Shown: piece after piece, positions 1 through 9,226 of the stretch
Position numbering within the stretch: position 1 is the first letter of the stretch
How the letters are laid out: the number at the start of each line of letters is the position of its first letter
Source: Phaeovulum veldkampii DSM 11550
Lineage (GTDB): Bacteria > Pseudomonadota > Alphaproteobacteria > Rhodobacterales > Rhodobacteraceae
Length of the DNA: 57,890 bases
NCBI RefSeq assembly: GCF_003034995.1
Contig: NZ_PZKF01000019.1
Coordinates: 1 to 57,890, forward strand
Direction: 5' to 3'
Translations under genes and position numbers: made by a program
The notes under the pieces: generated by a model
The model's database searches: none
What the model was told of the DNA's origin: nothing
What the model saw: the letters and a program-made list of their open reading frames with translations, nothing else

Positions 1-1376
1 TCAACCACGAATTTCCGCGTGCCGTCGGTGCTGGCCACCCCTGACACGCCGCCGTGTCCGGCGCGAGTTTCAAAGATATAGGCGCGGTCATCGCGGCTGT
101 CATGCGGCAGATCGCCCCAAAGCAGGCGGTAGGCGAATTCGCGCGCGGTGCCTGCCAGCATTTTGCCCTCGGGCACCCAGAAGGCCACGATGTTGTCGTT
201 GACCTCCAGATCGGTCGGGATCTCGACCAGACGCACCGCGCCTTTGCCCCAATTGCCCATGGGTTCGACATTGACCGACGGCCGACGCTCGTAATGGGCA
301 CTGGCATCTTGGTAATTGGCAAAGTCGCGGTCGCGCTGATGCAGGCCGAAGCTGCGCGGGTTTTCCTCGACAAAGTAGGAGCTGGCCAGCCGCGGCGGGT
401 TGTTCAGCGGGCGCCAGATCAGGTCGCCATCGGCGCGGGTGATCGCCAGACCGTCGCTGTCATGGACGTTGGGGCGGTAGTCGTCAAAATTCGCGCGATT
501 CTTTTCGGAGAACAGGAACATCGAGGTCAGCGGTGCGATGCCAACCTGATCCACATCGGCGCGGAAATAAAGCCGCGCGGTTACGTCCATCGCAGTGACC
601 GCGCCGGGGCGGATCACGAAACGGTAGGCGCCGGTCACGCTGGGGCTGTCGAGCGCGGCAAATACCGTCACCGCATCCGAACCCGGTTCGGGGCGTTGCA
701 GATAGAAGCGTGAGAAGCGGGGGAATTCCTCGGCCTTTGACAGCCCGGTGTTGACGGCAAGGCCGCGGGCGCTGAGGCCATAGGCATTGCCGCGGCCCAA
801 GGCCCGGAAATAGCTGGCGCCGAGGAATGCCACCACCTCGTCGAACAGATCGAGACGGTTCAGCGGCGCGGTCAGACGGAACCCTGCCACGCCGGGCAGC
901 GGTTCGTGGGTGGGCGCCCGGCTGGCCAGTGCGTTGTAATACAGAAAGTCATCTGTGCTGAAGCGCAGCGCGCGCGCGGTCTCGCCGTTGATCTCGAACA
1001 ACAGCACCGGCTCTTTGAACAGCCAGCCCATGTGGAAGGCGTGCAGCTGGAAACGGCTGTCGTCGCCACGCCAGCGCGCCCGGCCCGGATTGAAGTTGAT
1101 CAGCCGGTAATCATCATAGCTCAGCTGGTTCAGAAAATCGCTCGATGCTTTTTCGGGGGCCTGGTAGGAGGTTTGCGCAAGCGCGCGCATCTCTTCGCTG
1201 AGCAGGTCGAATGAAAACGGCTGCGGACGGAACCCGTCAGTCGCGGCGTCTTGCGCCCAGACCGGCCCCGGCAGACCCGTGCCAGCCGCAATCAGGGCAG
1301 AGGCCGATAGACCGGCAAGCAACGCGCGCCGTGAGGGGCGGAACTGGCCGTAAGGGCGGGCAGGGGCAAGGGGCAT
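1..1376 (-). CDS. opgG: Periplasmic glucan biosynthesis protein, MdoG/OpgG family (3' end outside window)
   Basis: The gene enters from the left edge, so only about 458 N-terminal codons of a roughly 500-residue family are present. The product acts in the periplasm in making osmoregulated glucans, on glucan backbone structure or branching. The start is the ATG at 1374-1376. A signal peptide is clear: a twin-arginine motif SRRALLAG around residues 15-22, a hydrophobic stretch, and a likely cleavage after VWA. A Tat-type signal is more usual for the OpgD paralogue than for OpgG, so OpgD is an equally possible name. The body matches the family along its length, with segments such as LINFNPGRARW and FHMGWLFKEPV. 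No glucosyltransferase partner (opgH) lies on the visible side. Confidence 0.9.
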   Translation of the reverse strand, partial: MPLAPARPYGQFRPSRRALLAGLSASALIAAGTGLPGPVWAQDAATDGFRPQPFSFDLLSEEMRALAQTSYQAPEKASSDFLNQLSYDDYRLINFNPGRARWRGDDSRFQLHAFHMGWLFKEPVLLFEINGETARALRFSTDDFLYYNALASRAPTHEPLPGVAGFRLTAPLNRLDLFDEVVAFLGASYFRALGRGNAYGLSARGLAVNTGLSKAEEFPRFSRFYLQRPEPGSDAVTVFAALDSPSVTGAYRFVIRPGAVTAMDVTARLYFRADVDQVGIAPLTSMFLFSEKNRANFDDYRPNVHDSDGLAITRADGDLIWRPLNNPPRLASSYFVEENPRSFGLHQRDRDFANYQDASAHYERRPSVNVEPMGNWGKGAVRLVEIPTDLEVNDNIVAFWVPEGKMLAGTAREFAYRLLWGDLPHDSRDDRAYIFETRAGHGGVSGVASTDGTRKFVV

Positions 1377-1781
1377 GGTGATTTTGCGAATCCCGGAAAA
1401 GGCGTGCTACTGATGACAGTTAGATGGCAAAGCTTCTACATCGAAGGAGGCGTGCGTAGCGCATAGCAGCCATGCACCCACGGAATGCCTTGCCGCTTTT
1501 TTTCGCAGATGTCTAATATTGTTGATCTTTCCGCGAAGGCCCCGGTTTTTTCGGCTGACGATCATGCCCGGTCGTGGCGGATATCCGCCGAGGAAATCTG
1601 ACGAACTTGCGGCAAGGCGCCGAAAACAGGTGGTTTTTTTGTCAGACCCCGGCCGCGGGCGCCACTTTGTGCGGCAATTTGGAAAGCCCTCGGGCGGGCG
1701 GTGCGGACTGTGCGATTTCGGCGCTTAACAGTGCTGCGCGGTGGGGTATAGCCTTGGGAACAGGCAACAGAGGGCCGGGCG
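1377..1781. other. Intergenic region between divergent opgG and puuD
   Basis: About 405 bases without a convincing gene. The short open frames here lack family resemblance and a ribosome binding site. It must hold the promoters of the two divergent genes. I do not see a clear palindromic operator. A short T-rich stretch (about 1497-1502) and an AT-rich patch around 1510-1530 are the likeliest promoter material. Confidence 0.5.
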
Positions 1782-3014
1782 ATGGTCGATTGGACGATAC
1801 TGCTGGAATGGGCCGAATTCGCCATGCGCTGGCTGCATGTGATCACCGCGATCGCCTGGATCGGTTCGTCGTTTTACTTCATCGCGCTTGACCTGTCGCT
1901 GCGGCCTGAACCGGGCGCCCCCGAGGGTGTCCATGGCGCCACATGGCAGGTGCATGGTGGCGGGTTTTATCACATGCGTAAGTATCGCGTGGCCCCGCCG
2001 GGGATGCCCGACGAATTGACCTGGTTCAAATGGGAGGCCTATTCGACTTGGCTAACCGGTTTTGCCATGTTGGTGCTGGTCTATTACCTTGGCGCCGAGT
2101 TCACGCTGATCGACCCGGCACGGGCCGATCTGCCGGTTTGGGTGGCGGTGACGATCTCGGCGGGGTCGCTGGGCTTTGGCTGGGTTGTTTATGACCTGCT
2201 GTGCAAGTCGCGCTTTGGCGCCCGCAGCACGGCGCTGATGCTGGCGCTTTACGCGCTGCTGGTGGTAATGGCCTGGAGCTATGCGCAGGTTTTTACCGGG
2301 CGCGCGGCGCTGCTGCATCTGGGCGCCTTCACCGCCACGATCATGTCGGCCAACGTGTTTTTGATCATCATCCCCAACCAGAAGGTGGTGGTGGCCGATT
2401 TGATCGCCGGGCGCAGCCCCGACCCGCGCTATGGCCAGATTGCGCGGCAGAGGTCGCTGCACAACAATTATCTGACGCTGCCGGTGGTGTTTCTGATGCT
2501 GTCCAACCACTATCCGCTGGCTTTTGCCAGCGCGTGGAACTGGGCCATTGCCAGCCTTGTGTTCCTGATGGGGGTGACGATCCGGCACTGGTTCAACTGC
2601 CGCCATGCGGGCACCGGCAGCCCGTGGTGGACATGGATTGCAACTGTGGCGGTATTCGCGCTGATCGTCTGGTTGTCGATCATCGGCACCGCCTCGGCGC
2701 AGCCGGTCACGGCCAGCGATACGTCGCCCGCTGTCCGCCGCTTTGCCGAGGCCGCGGGGTTTGACGCGGTGACCGAGATCGTCGTGGCGCGTTGTTCCAT
2801 GTGCCACGCCGCCGAGCCGATCTATCCGGGCATTGCCCGCGCGCCCAAGGCCGTTGTGCTGGAGGCGCCTGCGCAGATCGCGCGTGAGGCGCGGCGGATC
2901 TATGTGCAGGCCGGGCTGACCCATGCGATGCCGCCGGGCAACCTGACCTTTGTCGAGCCCGAAGAGCGGGCGCGCATCGTGCGGTGGTATCGGGCGGCGC
3001 GGGCCGGGAGTTAA
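1782..3014 (+). CDS. puuD: Membrane-bound urate hydroxylase with C-terminal cytochrome c domain
   Basis: PuuD-type urate oxidase of the inner membrane, which turns urate into 5-hydroxyisourate and passes electrons to its own cytochrome c domain. The 410-residue length fits the family. The N-terminal roughly 300 residues carry about eight hydrophobic helices, beginning with RWLHVITAIAWIGSSFYF and conserved His residues. The C-terminal domain has a single heme site CSMCH near residue 339 and a likely distal Met in HAMPPGNL. The gene stands alone between opgG (divergent) and clpP (115 bp downstream, same strand). No other purine breakdown gene is in the window. The same family is sometimes annotated only as a cytochrome c urate oxidase or DUF989 protein. 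Confidence 0.9.
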   Translation: MVDWTILLEWAEFAMRWLHVITAIAWIGSSFYFIALDLSLRPEPGAPEGVHGATWQVHGGGFYHMRKYRVAPPGMPDELTWFKWEAYSTWLTGFAMLVLVYYLGAEFTLIDPARADLPVWVAVTISAGSLGFGWVVYDLLCKSRFGARSTALMLALYALLVVMAWSYAQVFTGRAALLHLGAFTATIMSANVFLIIIPNQKVVVADLIAGRSPDPRYGQIARQRSLHNNYLTLPVVFLMLSNHYPLAFASAWNWAIASLVFLMGVTIRHWFNCRHAGTGSPWWTWIATVAVFALIVWLSIIGTASAQPVTASDTSPAVRRFAEAAGFDAVTEIVVARCSMCHAAEPIYPGIARAPKAVVLEAPAQIAREARRIYVQAGLTHAMPPGNLTFVEPEERARIVRWYRAARAGS

Positions 3015-3129
3015 GCCGATGGGGCATCAACAGCGCGTTCCCGCCCTTGCAGCGCCGGGGCCGCGACACTAAGACTCGGGCAAGGTTCTGGGGCTATGAA
3101 TTTCACGAGACGAAAAGAGGCAGGCAGCG

Positions 3130-3762
3130 ATGAGAGACCCGATTGATCTTTACATGAACACGCTTGTTCCGATGGTGGTCGAGCAGACCTCGCGCGGCGA
3201 GCGTGCCTATGACATCTACTCGCGCCTGCTGAAGGAGCGGATCATCTTTCTGGCCGGCCCCGTGCATGACGCCATGTCGACGCTGATCTGCGCGCAGCTG
3301 CTGTTTCTGGAGGCGGAAAACCCGTCCAAGGAAATTGCCATGTATATCAACAGCCCTGGCGGTGTGGTCACCAGTGGCCTGTCGATCTATGACACGATGC
3401 AATACATCCGCCCCAAGGTTTCGACGCTGGTGATCGGTCAGGCTGCCTCGATGGGCAGCCTGTTGCTGACTGCGGGTGAAAAGGGGATGCGCTTCTCGTT
3501 GCCCAACAGCCGGGTGATGGTGCACCAGCCTTCGGGCGGGTATCAGGGGCAGGCCACCGACATCATGATTCACGCGCAGGAAACACAAAAGCTCAAGAAC
3601 CGCCTGAACGAGATCTATGTGCGCCACACCGGGCAGGAGCTGGCCACCGTCGTGGCGGCGCTGGAGCGTGACAACTTCATGTCGGCCGAGGATGCGAAAG
3701 ACTGGGGCCTGATCGACGAAATCCTGTCCAGCCGCGGCGAGCCCGACAAACCCGCAGCCTGA
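3130..3762 (+). CDS. clpP: ATP-dependent Clp protease proteolytic subunit
   Basis: Serine protease that forms the ClpP tetradecamer and degrades proteins unfolded by ClpX or ClpA in the cytoplasm. It has 210 residues, the usual size. The catalytic serine lies in [11 protein letters not shown] (about residue 107), the catalytic histidine in [17 protein letters not shown] (about 132), and the Asp further on in the last third. The early stretch [18 protein letters not shown] is a ClpP hallmark. A purine-rich AGAGGCAGG lies just before the ATG. clpX follows 135 bp downstream on the same strand, the classic pairing; the gap may hold a second promoter. Confidence 0.97.
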   Translation: MRDPIDLYMNTLVPMVVEQTSRGERAYDIYSRLLKERIIFLAGPVHDAMSTLICAQLLFLEAENPSKEIAMYINSPGGVVTSGLSIYDTMQYIRPKVSTLVIGQAASMGSLLLTAGEKGMRFSLPNSRVMVHQPSGGYQGQATDIMIHAQETQKLKNRLNEIYVRHTGQELATVVAALERDNFMSAEDAKDWGLIDEILSSRGEPDKPAA

Positions 3763-3897
3763 CTGCGGCGCATCGTCAACCCCGCCGGGGAATTTTGACG
3801 TTGTGATGAACAAGGGGCTGCCCTAGTCTTTTGGCGAAGGAAGCCCGTTAAAAGGCCCCGGCACAAAGGTGTTCCGGGCAAGCCACAGAGGATGACG

Positions 3898-5163
3898 ATG
3901 GCCAACAACACCGGCTCGGACAGCAAGAACACGCTCTACTGCTCGTTCTGTGGCAAGAGCCAGCACGAAGTGCGCAAGCTGATTGCAGGGCCGACCGTGT
4001 TCATCTGCGATGAATGCGTCGAACTGTGCATGGACATTATCCGCGAGGAAACCAAGACCAGCGGCCTGAAATCGACCGATGGCGTGCCCACGCCGCGCGA
4101 CATCTGCAAGGTGCTGGACGATTACGTCATCGGTCAGGAACATGCCAAGCGCGTGCTGTCGGTCGCGGTGCACAACCACTACAAGCGGCTGAACCATGGC
4201 GGCAAATCCGACATCGAACTGGCCAAGTCGAACATCCTGCTGATCGGCCCCACCGGCTGCGGCAAGACGCTGCTGGCGCAGACATTGGCGCGGATTCTGG
4301 ATGTGCCGTTTACCATGGCCGATGCCACCACGTTGACCGAAGCGGGCTATGTCGGCGAAGATGTGGAAAACATCATCCTCAAGCTGTTGCAGGCCAGCGA
4401 ATACAACGTGGAACGCGCGCAGCGCGGCATTGTCTATATCGACGAGGTCGACAAGATCACGCGCAAGTCCGACAACCCCAGCATCACACGCGACGTGTCG
4501 GGCGAGGGGGTGCAGCAGGCGCTGCTGAAGATCATGGAGGGCACAGTTGCCTCGGTGCCGCCTCAGGGCGGGCGCAAGCACCCGCAGCAGGAATTCCTCC
4601 AGGTGGACACCACGAATATCCTGTTCATCTGCGGTGGCGCCTTTGCCGGGCTTGACCGGATCATCGCACAGCGCGGCAAGGGCAGCGCGATCGGCTTTGG
4701 CGCCGAAGTCAAAGACCCTGAATCGCGCGGCGCAGGCGAGTTGTTCAAGGAGTTGGAACCCGAAGATCTGCTGAAATTCGGCCTGATCCCCGAATTTGTC
4801 GGTCGCCTGCCGGTGATCGCCACCCTGACCGATCTGGACGAGGCCGCGCTGGTCACCATTCTGACCGAGCCGAAGAACGCCTTGGTCAAGCAGTACCAGC
4901 GGCTGTTCGACCTGGAGAACGTCAAGCTGACCTTCACCGAAGATGCGCTGACGGCCATTGCCAAGCGTGCGATCAAGCGCAAGACGGGGGCGCGCGGGTT
5001 GCGGTCGATCATGGAGGATATCCTGCTGGATACCATGTTCGAACTGCCGGGGCTGGCATCGGTGCAAGAGGTGGTGGTGAACGAGGATGCGGTGAATACG
5101 CCGGGCACCGCGCCGCTGCTGATCCATTCCGAGGCCAAGAAGGGTTCGGCCACCGCAGGCTGA
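3898..5163 (+). CDS. clpX: ATP-dependent Clp protease ATP-binding subunit ClpX
   Basis: AAA+ unfoldase that feeds substrates to ClpP. The N-terminal zinc-binding domain shows the CxxC pairs in [10 protein letters not shown] and [10 protein letters not shown]. The AAA+ core has Walker A GPTGCGKT (about 120), Walker [11 protein letters not shown], the pore-loop and [13 protein letters not shown] region, and sensor 2 in [14 protein letters not shown] chose the second of two in-frame ATGs (3892 and 3898), because the AGAGGA ribosome binding site ends right at the first one and is well spaced for the second, giving 421 residues. ClpX is followed by a gene for a complex I protein 71 bp on. Confidence 0.97.
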   Translation: MANNTGSDSKNTLYCSFCGKSQHEVRKLIAGPTVFICDECVELCMDIIREETKTSGLKSTDGVPTPRDICKVLDDYVIGQEHAKRVLSVAVHNHYKRLNHGGKSDIELAKSNILLIGPTGCGKTLLAQTLARILDVPFTMADATTLTEAGYVGEDVENIILKLLQASEYNVERAQRGIVYIDEVDKITRKSDNPSITRDVSGEGVQQALLKIMEGTVASVPPQGGRKHPQQEFLQVDTTNILFICGGAFAGLDRIIAQRGKGSAIGFGAEVKDPESRGAGELFKELEPEDLLKFGLIPEFVGRLPVIATLTDLDEAALVTILTEPKNALVKQYQRLFDLENVKLTFTEDALTAIAKRAIKRKTGARGLRSIMEDILLDTMFELPGLASVQEVVVNEDAVNTPGTAPLLIHSEAKKGSATAG

Positions 5164-5234
5164 GGGCGCAAGGCGCTGGACCTGCGAGCGCGTCTGCGGC
5201 ATATCGGGCGCGGGAGCCTTTGGGAGAGATAGAG

Positions 5235-5609
5235 ATGAAACGCCTTCTTCGCTTTGCGACTTGGTGGGACAACCAGACCTATGGCACAGAACTGTTCACC
5301 CGGCGCCATGGCGTCAAGGTGGGCGAGGATACGCAGGGCAACATCTACTATCGCTCGCGCGATGGAAAACGCCGCTGGGTCATCTACAACGGCGAGGTTC
5401 AGGCAAGCCGGGTGTCGCCGGACTGGCACGGCTGGCTGCATTACACCTGGGATGAAACGCCCAGCGAAAAGCCTCTGGCGCACAAGGCCTGGGAACTGCC
5501 GCATCTGGAAAACCTGACCGGCACCGAAGGCGCCCATGCCCCCGCCGGGTCGCTGCGCCGGACCGAGCCATTGGTGCGCCGCGACTATGAGGCGTGGCAG
5601 CCGGAATAG
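5235..5609 (+). CDS. NDUFA12-type NADH:ubiquinone oxidoreductase accessory subunit
   Basis: 124-residue homologue of the mitochondrial complex I accessory subunit NDUFA12 (B17.2), found in alphaproteobacteria as a supernumerary complex I protein. Typical family segments are [33 protein letters not shown], and [13 protein letters not shown]. The ATG at 5235 is preceded by a GAGAGATAGAG purine tract; an upstream GTG at 5220 is possible but less likely. The gene is the first of a tight run with mlaD (4-bp gap) and the DUF2155 gene (4-bp overlap), so the three are likely co-transcribed although their known roles differ. The nuo operon itself is not in the window. Confidence 0.92.
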   Translation: MKRLLRFATWWDNQTYGTELFTRRHGVKVGEDTQGNIYYRSRDGKRRWVIYNGEVQASRVSPDWHGWLHYTWDETPSEKPLAHKAWELPHLENLTGTEGAHAPAGSLRRTEPLVRRDYEAWQPE

Positions 5610-5613
5610 ACCG

Positions 5614-6081
5614 ATGTCGGAAAATCGCCTTGAGGTGTTGACGGGCGCTGCCGTTCTGGCAGTTGCGGTGGGCTTTGTGGTCTGGGCCGGGCAGGGCGCA
5701 GGTTTTGGCGCGCGCGCTGGCAGCTATGATCTGCGCGCCTCGTTCCGTTCGGTCGAGGGGGTGACGGTTGGTACCGATGTGCGGCTGGCAGGGGTCAAGG
5801 TGGGCACCCTGACCGCGCTGGACCTGAATCCGCAGACCTTCTTTGCCGATGCCACGATCTCGATCCGCAACGATGTTCTGGTGCCGGATGACAGCACGGT
5901 GCTGGTGTCGTCCGAGGGGTTGCTGGGGGGGGCTTTCATCGAGCTTCAGCCCGGCGGCAGCCTTGAGAATTTTGCGCCCGGCGATGAGATCGAGGATACC
6001 CAGGGCGCTGTCAGCGTGATTTCCCTGATGATGAAATTTGTCGATGGCGGCGGTGACAAACCCGCCGAGGGGGCCGAGTGA
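5614..6081 (+). CDS. mlaD: MlaD-family phospholipid transport protein
   Basis: 155-residue MCE-domain protein, the periplasmic substrate-binding part of the Mla system that moves phospholipids between the outer and inner membranes. A single N-terminal membrane anchor (about residues 7-28, AAVLAVAVGFVVWAG) is followed by one MCE domain from SYDLRASFRSVEGVTVG through VRLAGVKVGTL to SSEGLLGGAFIEL. The ATG at 5614 sits 4 bases after the previous stop. Its stop overlaps the next start (GTGA). The remaining mla genes (mlaE, mlaF, mlaC) are not near here, so this is a detached member. Other MCE proteins are longer or have several domains, so MlaD is the best fit. Confidence 0.88.
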   Translation: MSENRLEVLTGAAVLAVAVGFVVWAGQGAGFGARAGSYDLRASFRSVEGVTVGTDVRLAGVKVGTLTALDLNPQTFFADATISIRNDVLVPDDSTVLVSSEGLLGGAFIELQPGGSLENFAPGDEIEDTQGAVSVISLMMKFVDGGGDKPAEGAE

Positions 6082-6431
6082 TCCGCGCCGCGCTGGTGCT
6101 GCTGGCGCTGACGGGCGCCGCTGGCGCGCAGCAGGTGGCCGAGGCGCCGGGGGCCGTTTTGCGCGGGCTCGACAAGATTGCCGGCGTCACCACCGATCTC
6201 GACATGCGCGCGGGCGAAACCCGTGCCTATGGCCGGTTGCAGGTGACGCTGTGGGAATGCCGCTATCCGGTCGAAGACCCGTCCTCCAACGCCTTCGCCC
6301 GGCTGACCGTGGTTGATACCACGCAGAATGCCGAGGTGTTTTCGGGCTGGATGATCGCCGACAGCCCCGCGCTTTCGGCGCTGGACCATCACCGCTATGA
6401 CGTCTGGGTCATTCGCTGCAAGACCGACTGA
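6078..6431 (+). CDS. DUF2155 domain-containing periplasmic protein
   Basis: 117-residue protein starting at GTG 6078, overlapping the mlaD stop by 4 bases. It has a signal peptide (IRAALVLLALTGAAGAQ) and then the DUF2155 domain, with LDKIAGVTTDLDMRAGE, a conserved Cys in LWECRYP, and the C-terminal HHRYDVWVIRC. The family is restricted to alphaproteobacteria and has no settled function; two conserved cysteines could form a disulfide in the periplasm. Translational coupling to mlaD suggests an envelope role, but that is inference. Its 3' end overlaps the convergent aat gene by 37 bp. Confidence 0.85.
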   Translation: MIRAALVLLALTGAAGAQQVAEAPGAVLRGLDKIAGVTTDLDMRAGETRAYGRLQVTLWECRYPVEDPSSNAFARLTVVDTTQNAEVFSGWMIADSPALSALDHHRYDVWVIRCKTD

Positions 6432-7036
6432 GCACCCTCTTCGGGCGGGGCGGTGAACTGGCAGCGGCGGGCCAGGGCGCGAGCCAGCAGCGCCCGGTAG
6501 GCAGCCCGCGGGATTTCCCGTCCGCCGAGGGTTTGCAGATGCGGCGTGATATATTGGGTGTCGAGCAGCGAAAACCCCGCCCGTCGCAGCCGGTCTACCA
6601 GCCAGACCAGCGCGATCTTTGAGGCGTTTGTGCGCTGCGAGAACATGCTTTCGCCAAAGAATGCGCCGCCCAGGGCGATCCCGAACACGCCCCCCGCCAG
6701 CCCCTGAGCGTCCCAGACCTCGACCGAATGGGCAAGGCCTCTGTCGTGCAGCTTGTCGTAAAGATCGACCAGACCCGCGCTGATCCAGGTTTCGGGGCGC
6801 GCAGCGCAACCTGCGACCACCGCCGAAAAGGCACTGTTGGTTCGAATAGTGAAATTCTCTCGCAGAACAAACCGCCGCAGGGAATGCGATATGTGGAAAT
6901 TGTCCAAGGGCAGAATACCGCGGCGCTGCGGGTCGAACCAGTGCAGCACGTCGCTGTCGCGGGTTTCGGCCATCGGAAAGATGCCCTGCGCGTAGGCCGA
7001 CAACAGCAGATCGGGGGTCAGGTCGGCGGTGCGCAT
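6395..7036 (-). CDS. aat: Leucyl/phenylalanyl-tRNA--protein transferase
   Basis: Aminoacyl-tRNA-protein transferase that adds Leu or Phe to N-terminal Arg or Lys, making N-degrons for ClpS/ClpAP. The 213-residue sequence is typical: LLSAYAQGIFPMAE near the start, LHWFDPQRRGILPLDNFH, then GLAGGVFGIALGGAFFGESM and LLDTQYITPHLQTLGG. The enzyme sits near clpP/clpX, which fits protein turnover, though it is on the opposite strand. It is upstream of nothing on its strand; its 3' end runs 37 bp into the DUF2155 gene, so the two converge with no room for a separate terminator. Confidence 0.96.
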   Translation of the reverse strand: MRTADLTPDLLLSAYAQGIFPMAETRDSDVLHWFDPQRRGILPLDNFHISHSLRRFVLRENFTIRTNSAFSAVVAGCAARPETWISAGLVDLYDKLHDRGLAHSVEVWDAQGLAGGVFGIALGGAFFGESMFSQRTNASKIALVWLVDRLRRAGFSLLDTQYITPHLQTLGGREIPRAAYRALLARALARRCQFTAPPEEGAQSVLQRMTQTS

Positions 7037-7113
7037 CCGGTCACGTTACTTGGAAACGCAGCCAGTCTGGCGCAATTCGCCGGGCGGTGCAAATGCCCCA
7101 CCCGGCCAAGGCG

Positions 7114-8460
7114 TCAACTGAAGTTCTGGGCAAGCCACTTTTCCAGCCAGTGGATCGAATAGTCCCCCCGCTGGATGTCGGGTTCTTCGAGCAGTGCGCG
7201 GAACAGCGGCACCGTGGTGTCAATTCCGTCCACGATCAGCTCGCCCAGCGCGCGGTTCAGTCGTGCCAGCGCCTCGGGGCGGTCGCGGCCAAACACGATC
7301 AGCTTGCCAATCAGACTGTCGTAATAGGGCGGGATCGTGTAGCCGTCATACAGCGCGCTGTCCATCCGCACGCCCAGGCCCCCCGGCGCGTGATACTGGG
7401 TGATCTTGCCGGGGCAGGGGGAAAAGTTGGGCAGTTTCTCGGCGTTGATCCGCACCTCGATCGCATGGCCACGAATGGACAGGTCTTCCTGGACAAAGTC
7501 CATCGGCAAGCCCGCGGCGACCCGGATCTGTTCGCGCACGAGGTCAACGCCAAAGATCGATTCCGTCACCGGATGTTCCACCTGAAGCCGGGTGTTCATC
7601 TCGATGAAGTAGAATTCGCCATCCTCGAACAGAAATTCGATCGTGCCGGCACCGATATAGTTGATGCGGGCCACAGCATCGGCGCAGATATTGCCGATGC
7701 GCGCGCGCTGTTCGGGGGTAATGGCCGGGCCGGGGGCCTCTTCAAACACCTTCTGGTGGCGGCGTTGCAGCGAACAGTCACGCTCGCCCAGATGCACTGC
7801 GCGGCCGCGGCCGTCGCCGAAAACCTGAATTTCGATGTGACGCGGCCGCTGGAGGTATTTCTCCATATAGACCTCGTCATTGCCGAAGGCAGCCTTGGCC
7901 TCGGCGCGGGCGGTGCGGAAGGCCACTTCCAGTTCGCTCTCGTCTTTGGCCACCTTCATGCCGCGACCGCCGCCGCCCGCGGTGGCCTTGATGATGACCG
8001 GATAGCCGATGTCGGCTGCCACGCGCTTGGCGCTGTCCACATCGGCCACACCACCGTCAGAGCCGGGCACACAGGGCACGCCCAGCTTTTTCATCGTGTC
8101 CTTGGCGGTGATCTTGTCGCCCATGATGCGGATGTGATCCGACGACGGGCCGATAAAGGTGATGCCGTGATCTTCCAGCACCTGCACGAAATTGGCGTTT
8201 TCCGACAAAAAGCCATAGCCTGGATGGATCGCCTGTGCGCCGGTGATTTCACAGGCCGAGACGATCGCCGGGATCGACAGATAGCTTTCCGACGAGGGGT
8301 TCGGCCCGATGCAGACCGATTCATCGGCCATTCTCACATGCATGGCGTCGGCATCGGCGGTGGAATGGACGGCGACGGACGCAATCCCCATCTCGCGGCA
8401 GGCCCGGATGACACGCAGCGCGATCTCGCCCCGGTTGGCGATCAGGATCTTGTCGAACAT
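7114..8460 (-). CDS. accC: Acetyl-CoA carboxylase biotin carboxylase subunit
   Basis: Biotin carboxylase, which carboxylates biotin on BCCP using ATP and bicarbonate in the first step of fatty acid synthesis. The 448 residues carry [19 protein letters not shown] at the N-terminus, ATP-grasp glycine loop [13 protein letters not shown], the metal-binding [14 protein letters not shown], and the biotin pocket around [14 protein letters not shown]. It lies 7 bp downstream of accB on the same strand, the usual accBC order. accA and accD are not in the window. The length argues for stand-alone AccC and against a fused propionyl- or methylcrotonyl-CoA carboxylase. Confidence 0.97.
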   Translation of the reverse strand: MFDKILIANRGEIALRVIRACREMGIASVAVHSTADADAMHVRMADESVCIGPNPSSESYLSIPAIVSACEITGAQAIHPGYGFLSENANFVQVLEDHGITFIGPSSDHIRIMGDKITAKDTMKKLGVPCVPGSDGGVADVDSAKRVAADIGYPVIIKATAGGGGRGMKVAKDESELEVAFRTARAEAKAAFGNDEVYMEKYLQRPRHIEIQVFGDGRGRAVHLGERDCSLQRRHQKVFEEAPGPAITPEQRARIGNICADAVARINYIGAGTIEFLFEDGEFYFIEMNTRLQVEHPVTESIFGVDLVREQIRVAAGLPMDFVQEDLSIRGHAIEVRINAEKLPNFSPCPGKITQYHAPGGLGVRMDSALYDGYTIPPYYDSLIGKLIVFGRDRPEALARLNRALGELIVDGIDTTVPLFRALLEEPDIQRGDYSIHWLEKWLAQNFS

Positions 8461-8467
8461 GGCCGCC

Positions 8468-8956
8468 TCACTCGATGATCATCAGGGGGGTGCCGTATTC
8501 CACCGGCGTTCCGTCATCGACCAGAATCCGTTTCACGGTGCCCGATTTCGGCGCGGGAATGTGGTTCATGGTCTTCATCGCCTCGATGATCAGCAGCGTC
8601 TGGCCCTCGCGCACCGGGCTACCCACGGCCACGAAGGGCTCGGCGCCCGGCTCGGCGGCAAGATAGACGGTGCCGACCATCGGTGACGGCACAGCGCCCG
8701 GATGCGCAGCAGGGTCGCTGGTTGCGGCGACTGTGACCGGGGCTGCGGCGGCGGGGGCGGGGGCGGTGGCGACCGGCGCGGCATAGGTCACCGGGGCTGC
8801 GGCCACCACGGTCGCCTGCTTGACCACGCGCACCTCAAGGCTGTCGTCTTCGCCGTATTCGCGTTTCACGACCAGCTCGGTCAGCTCGTTCTTGTTCAAA
8901 AGCTCTGCCAGCGCCTGAATGAAGGCCACGTCGCTGTCATGGGGTTGTTGGGTCAT
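8468..8956 (-). CDS. accB: Acetyl-CoA carboxylase biotin carboxyl carrier protein
   Basis: BCCP, 162 residues, carrying the biotin that shuttles carboxyl groups from AccC to the carboxyltransferase. The C-terminal biotinyl domain has the lysine acceptor in [10 protein letters not shown] and the preceding thumb region [14 protein letters not shown]. The middle (about residues 50-80) is a flexible Ala/Pro-rich linker. The N-terminal helix ([20 protein letters not shown]) is the usual AccB N-terminus. It is first in the accB-accC pair. The 270 bp upstream separate it from divergent preT and must hold promoters for both. Confidence 0.96.
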   Translation of the reverse strand: MTQQPHDSDVAFIQALAELLNKNELTELVVKREYGEDDSLEVRVVKQATVVAAAPVTYAAPVATAPAPAAAAPVTVAATSDPAAHPGAVPSPMVGTVYLAAEPGAEPFVAVGSPVREGQTLLIIEAMKTMNHIPAPKSGTVKRILVDDGTPVEYGTPLMIIE

Positions 8957-9226
8957 GCCATCCTCAGGTCTGATGCGCGGCAGGGGCCCGCATCCTGTGC
9001 GGGCGCAGCCAATATCCGGGGGGTTATACGCCAGCCCGGCGGGCGAGGAAAGCCGCGAGTTTTCCGACAGGTCATCGCCATGGGGCTACTTTTTGCGGCA
9101 TAGGGCCGCGGGTCTGCCTGCCGCATGTGCAGCCAGCAGGCTGTCGCACTGCGGCGTATTTTACCGTTTGATAAAAAAAATGACCTGTGCCAGCCTTTGC
9201 AAAACACGCAAGCCAGGGAGGTCGAT

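Noticed and set aside
3823-5202. 459-codon minus-strand frame under clpX
   Set aside because: Shadow of a certain gene; no start signals or domain likeness.
7087-8478. 463-codon plus-strand frame under accC
   Set aside because: Covered by AccC, whose motifs are complete; the plus frame is His/Asp-rich shadow.
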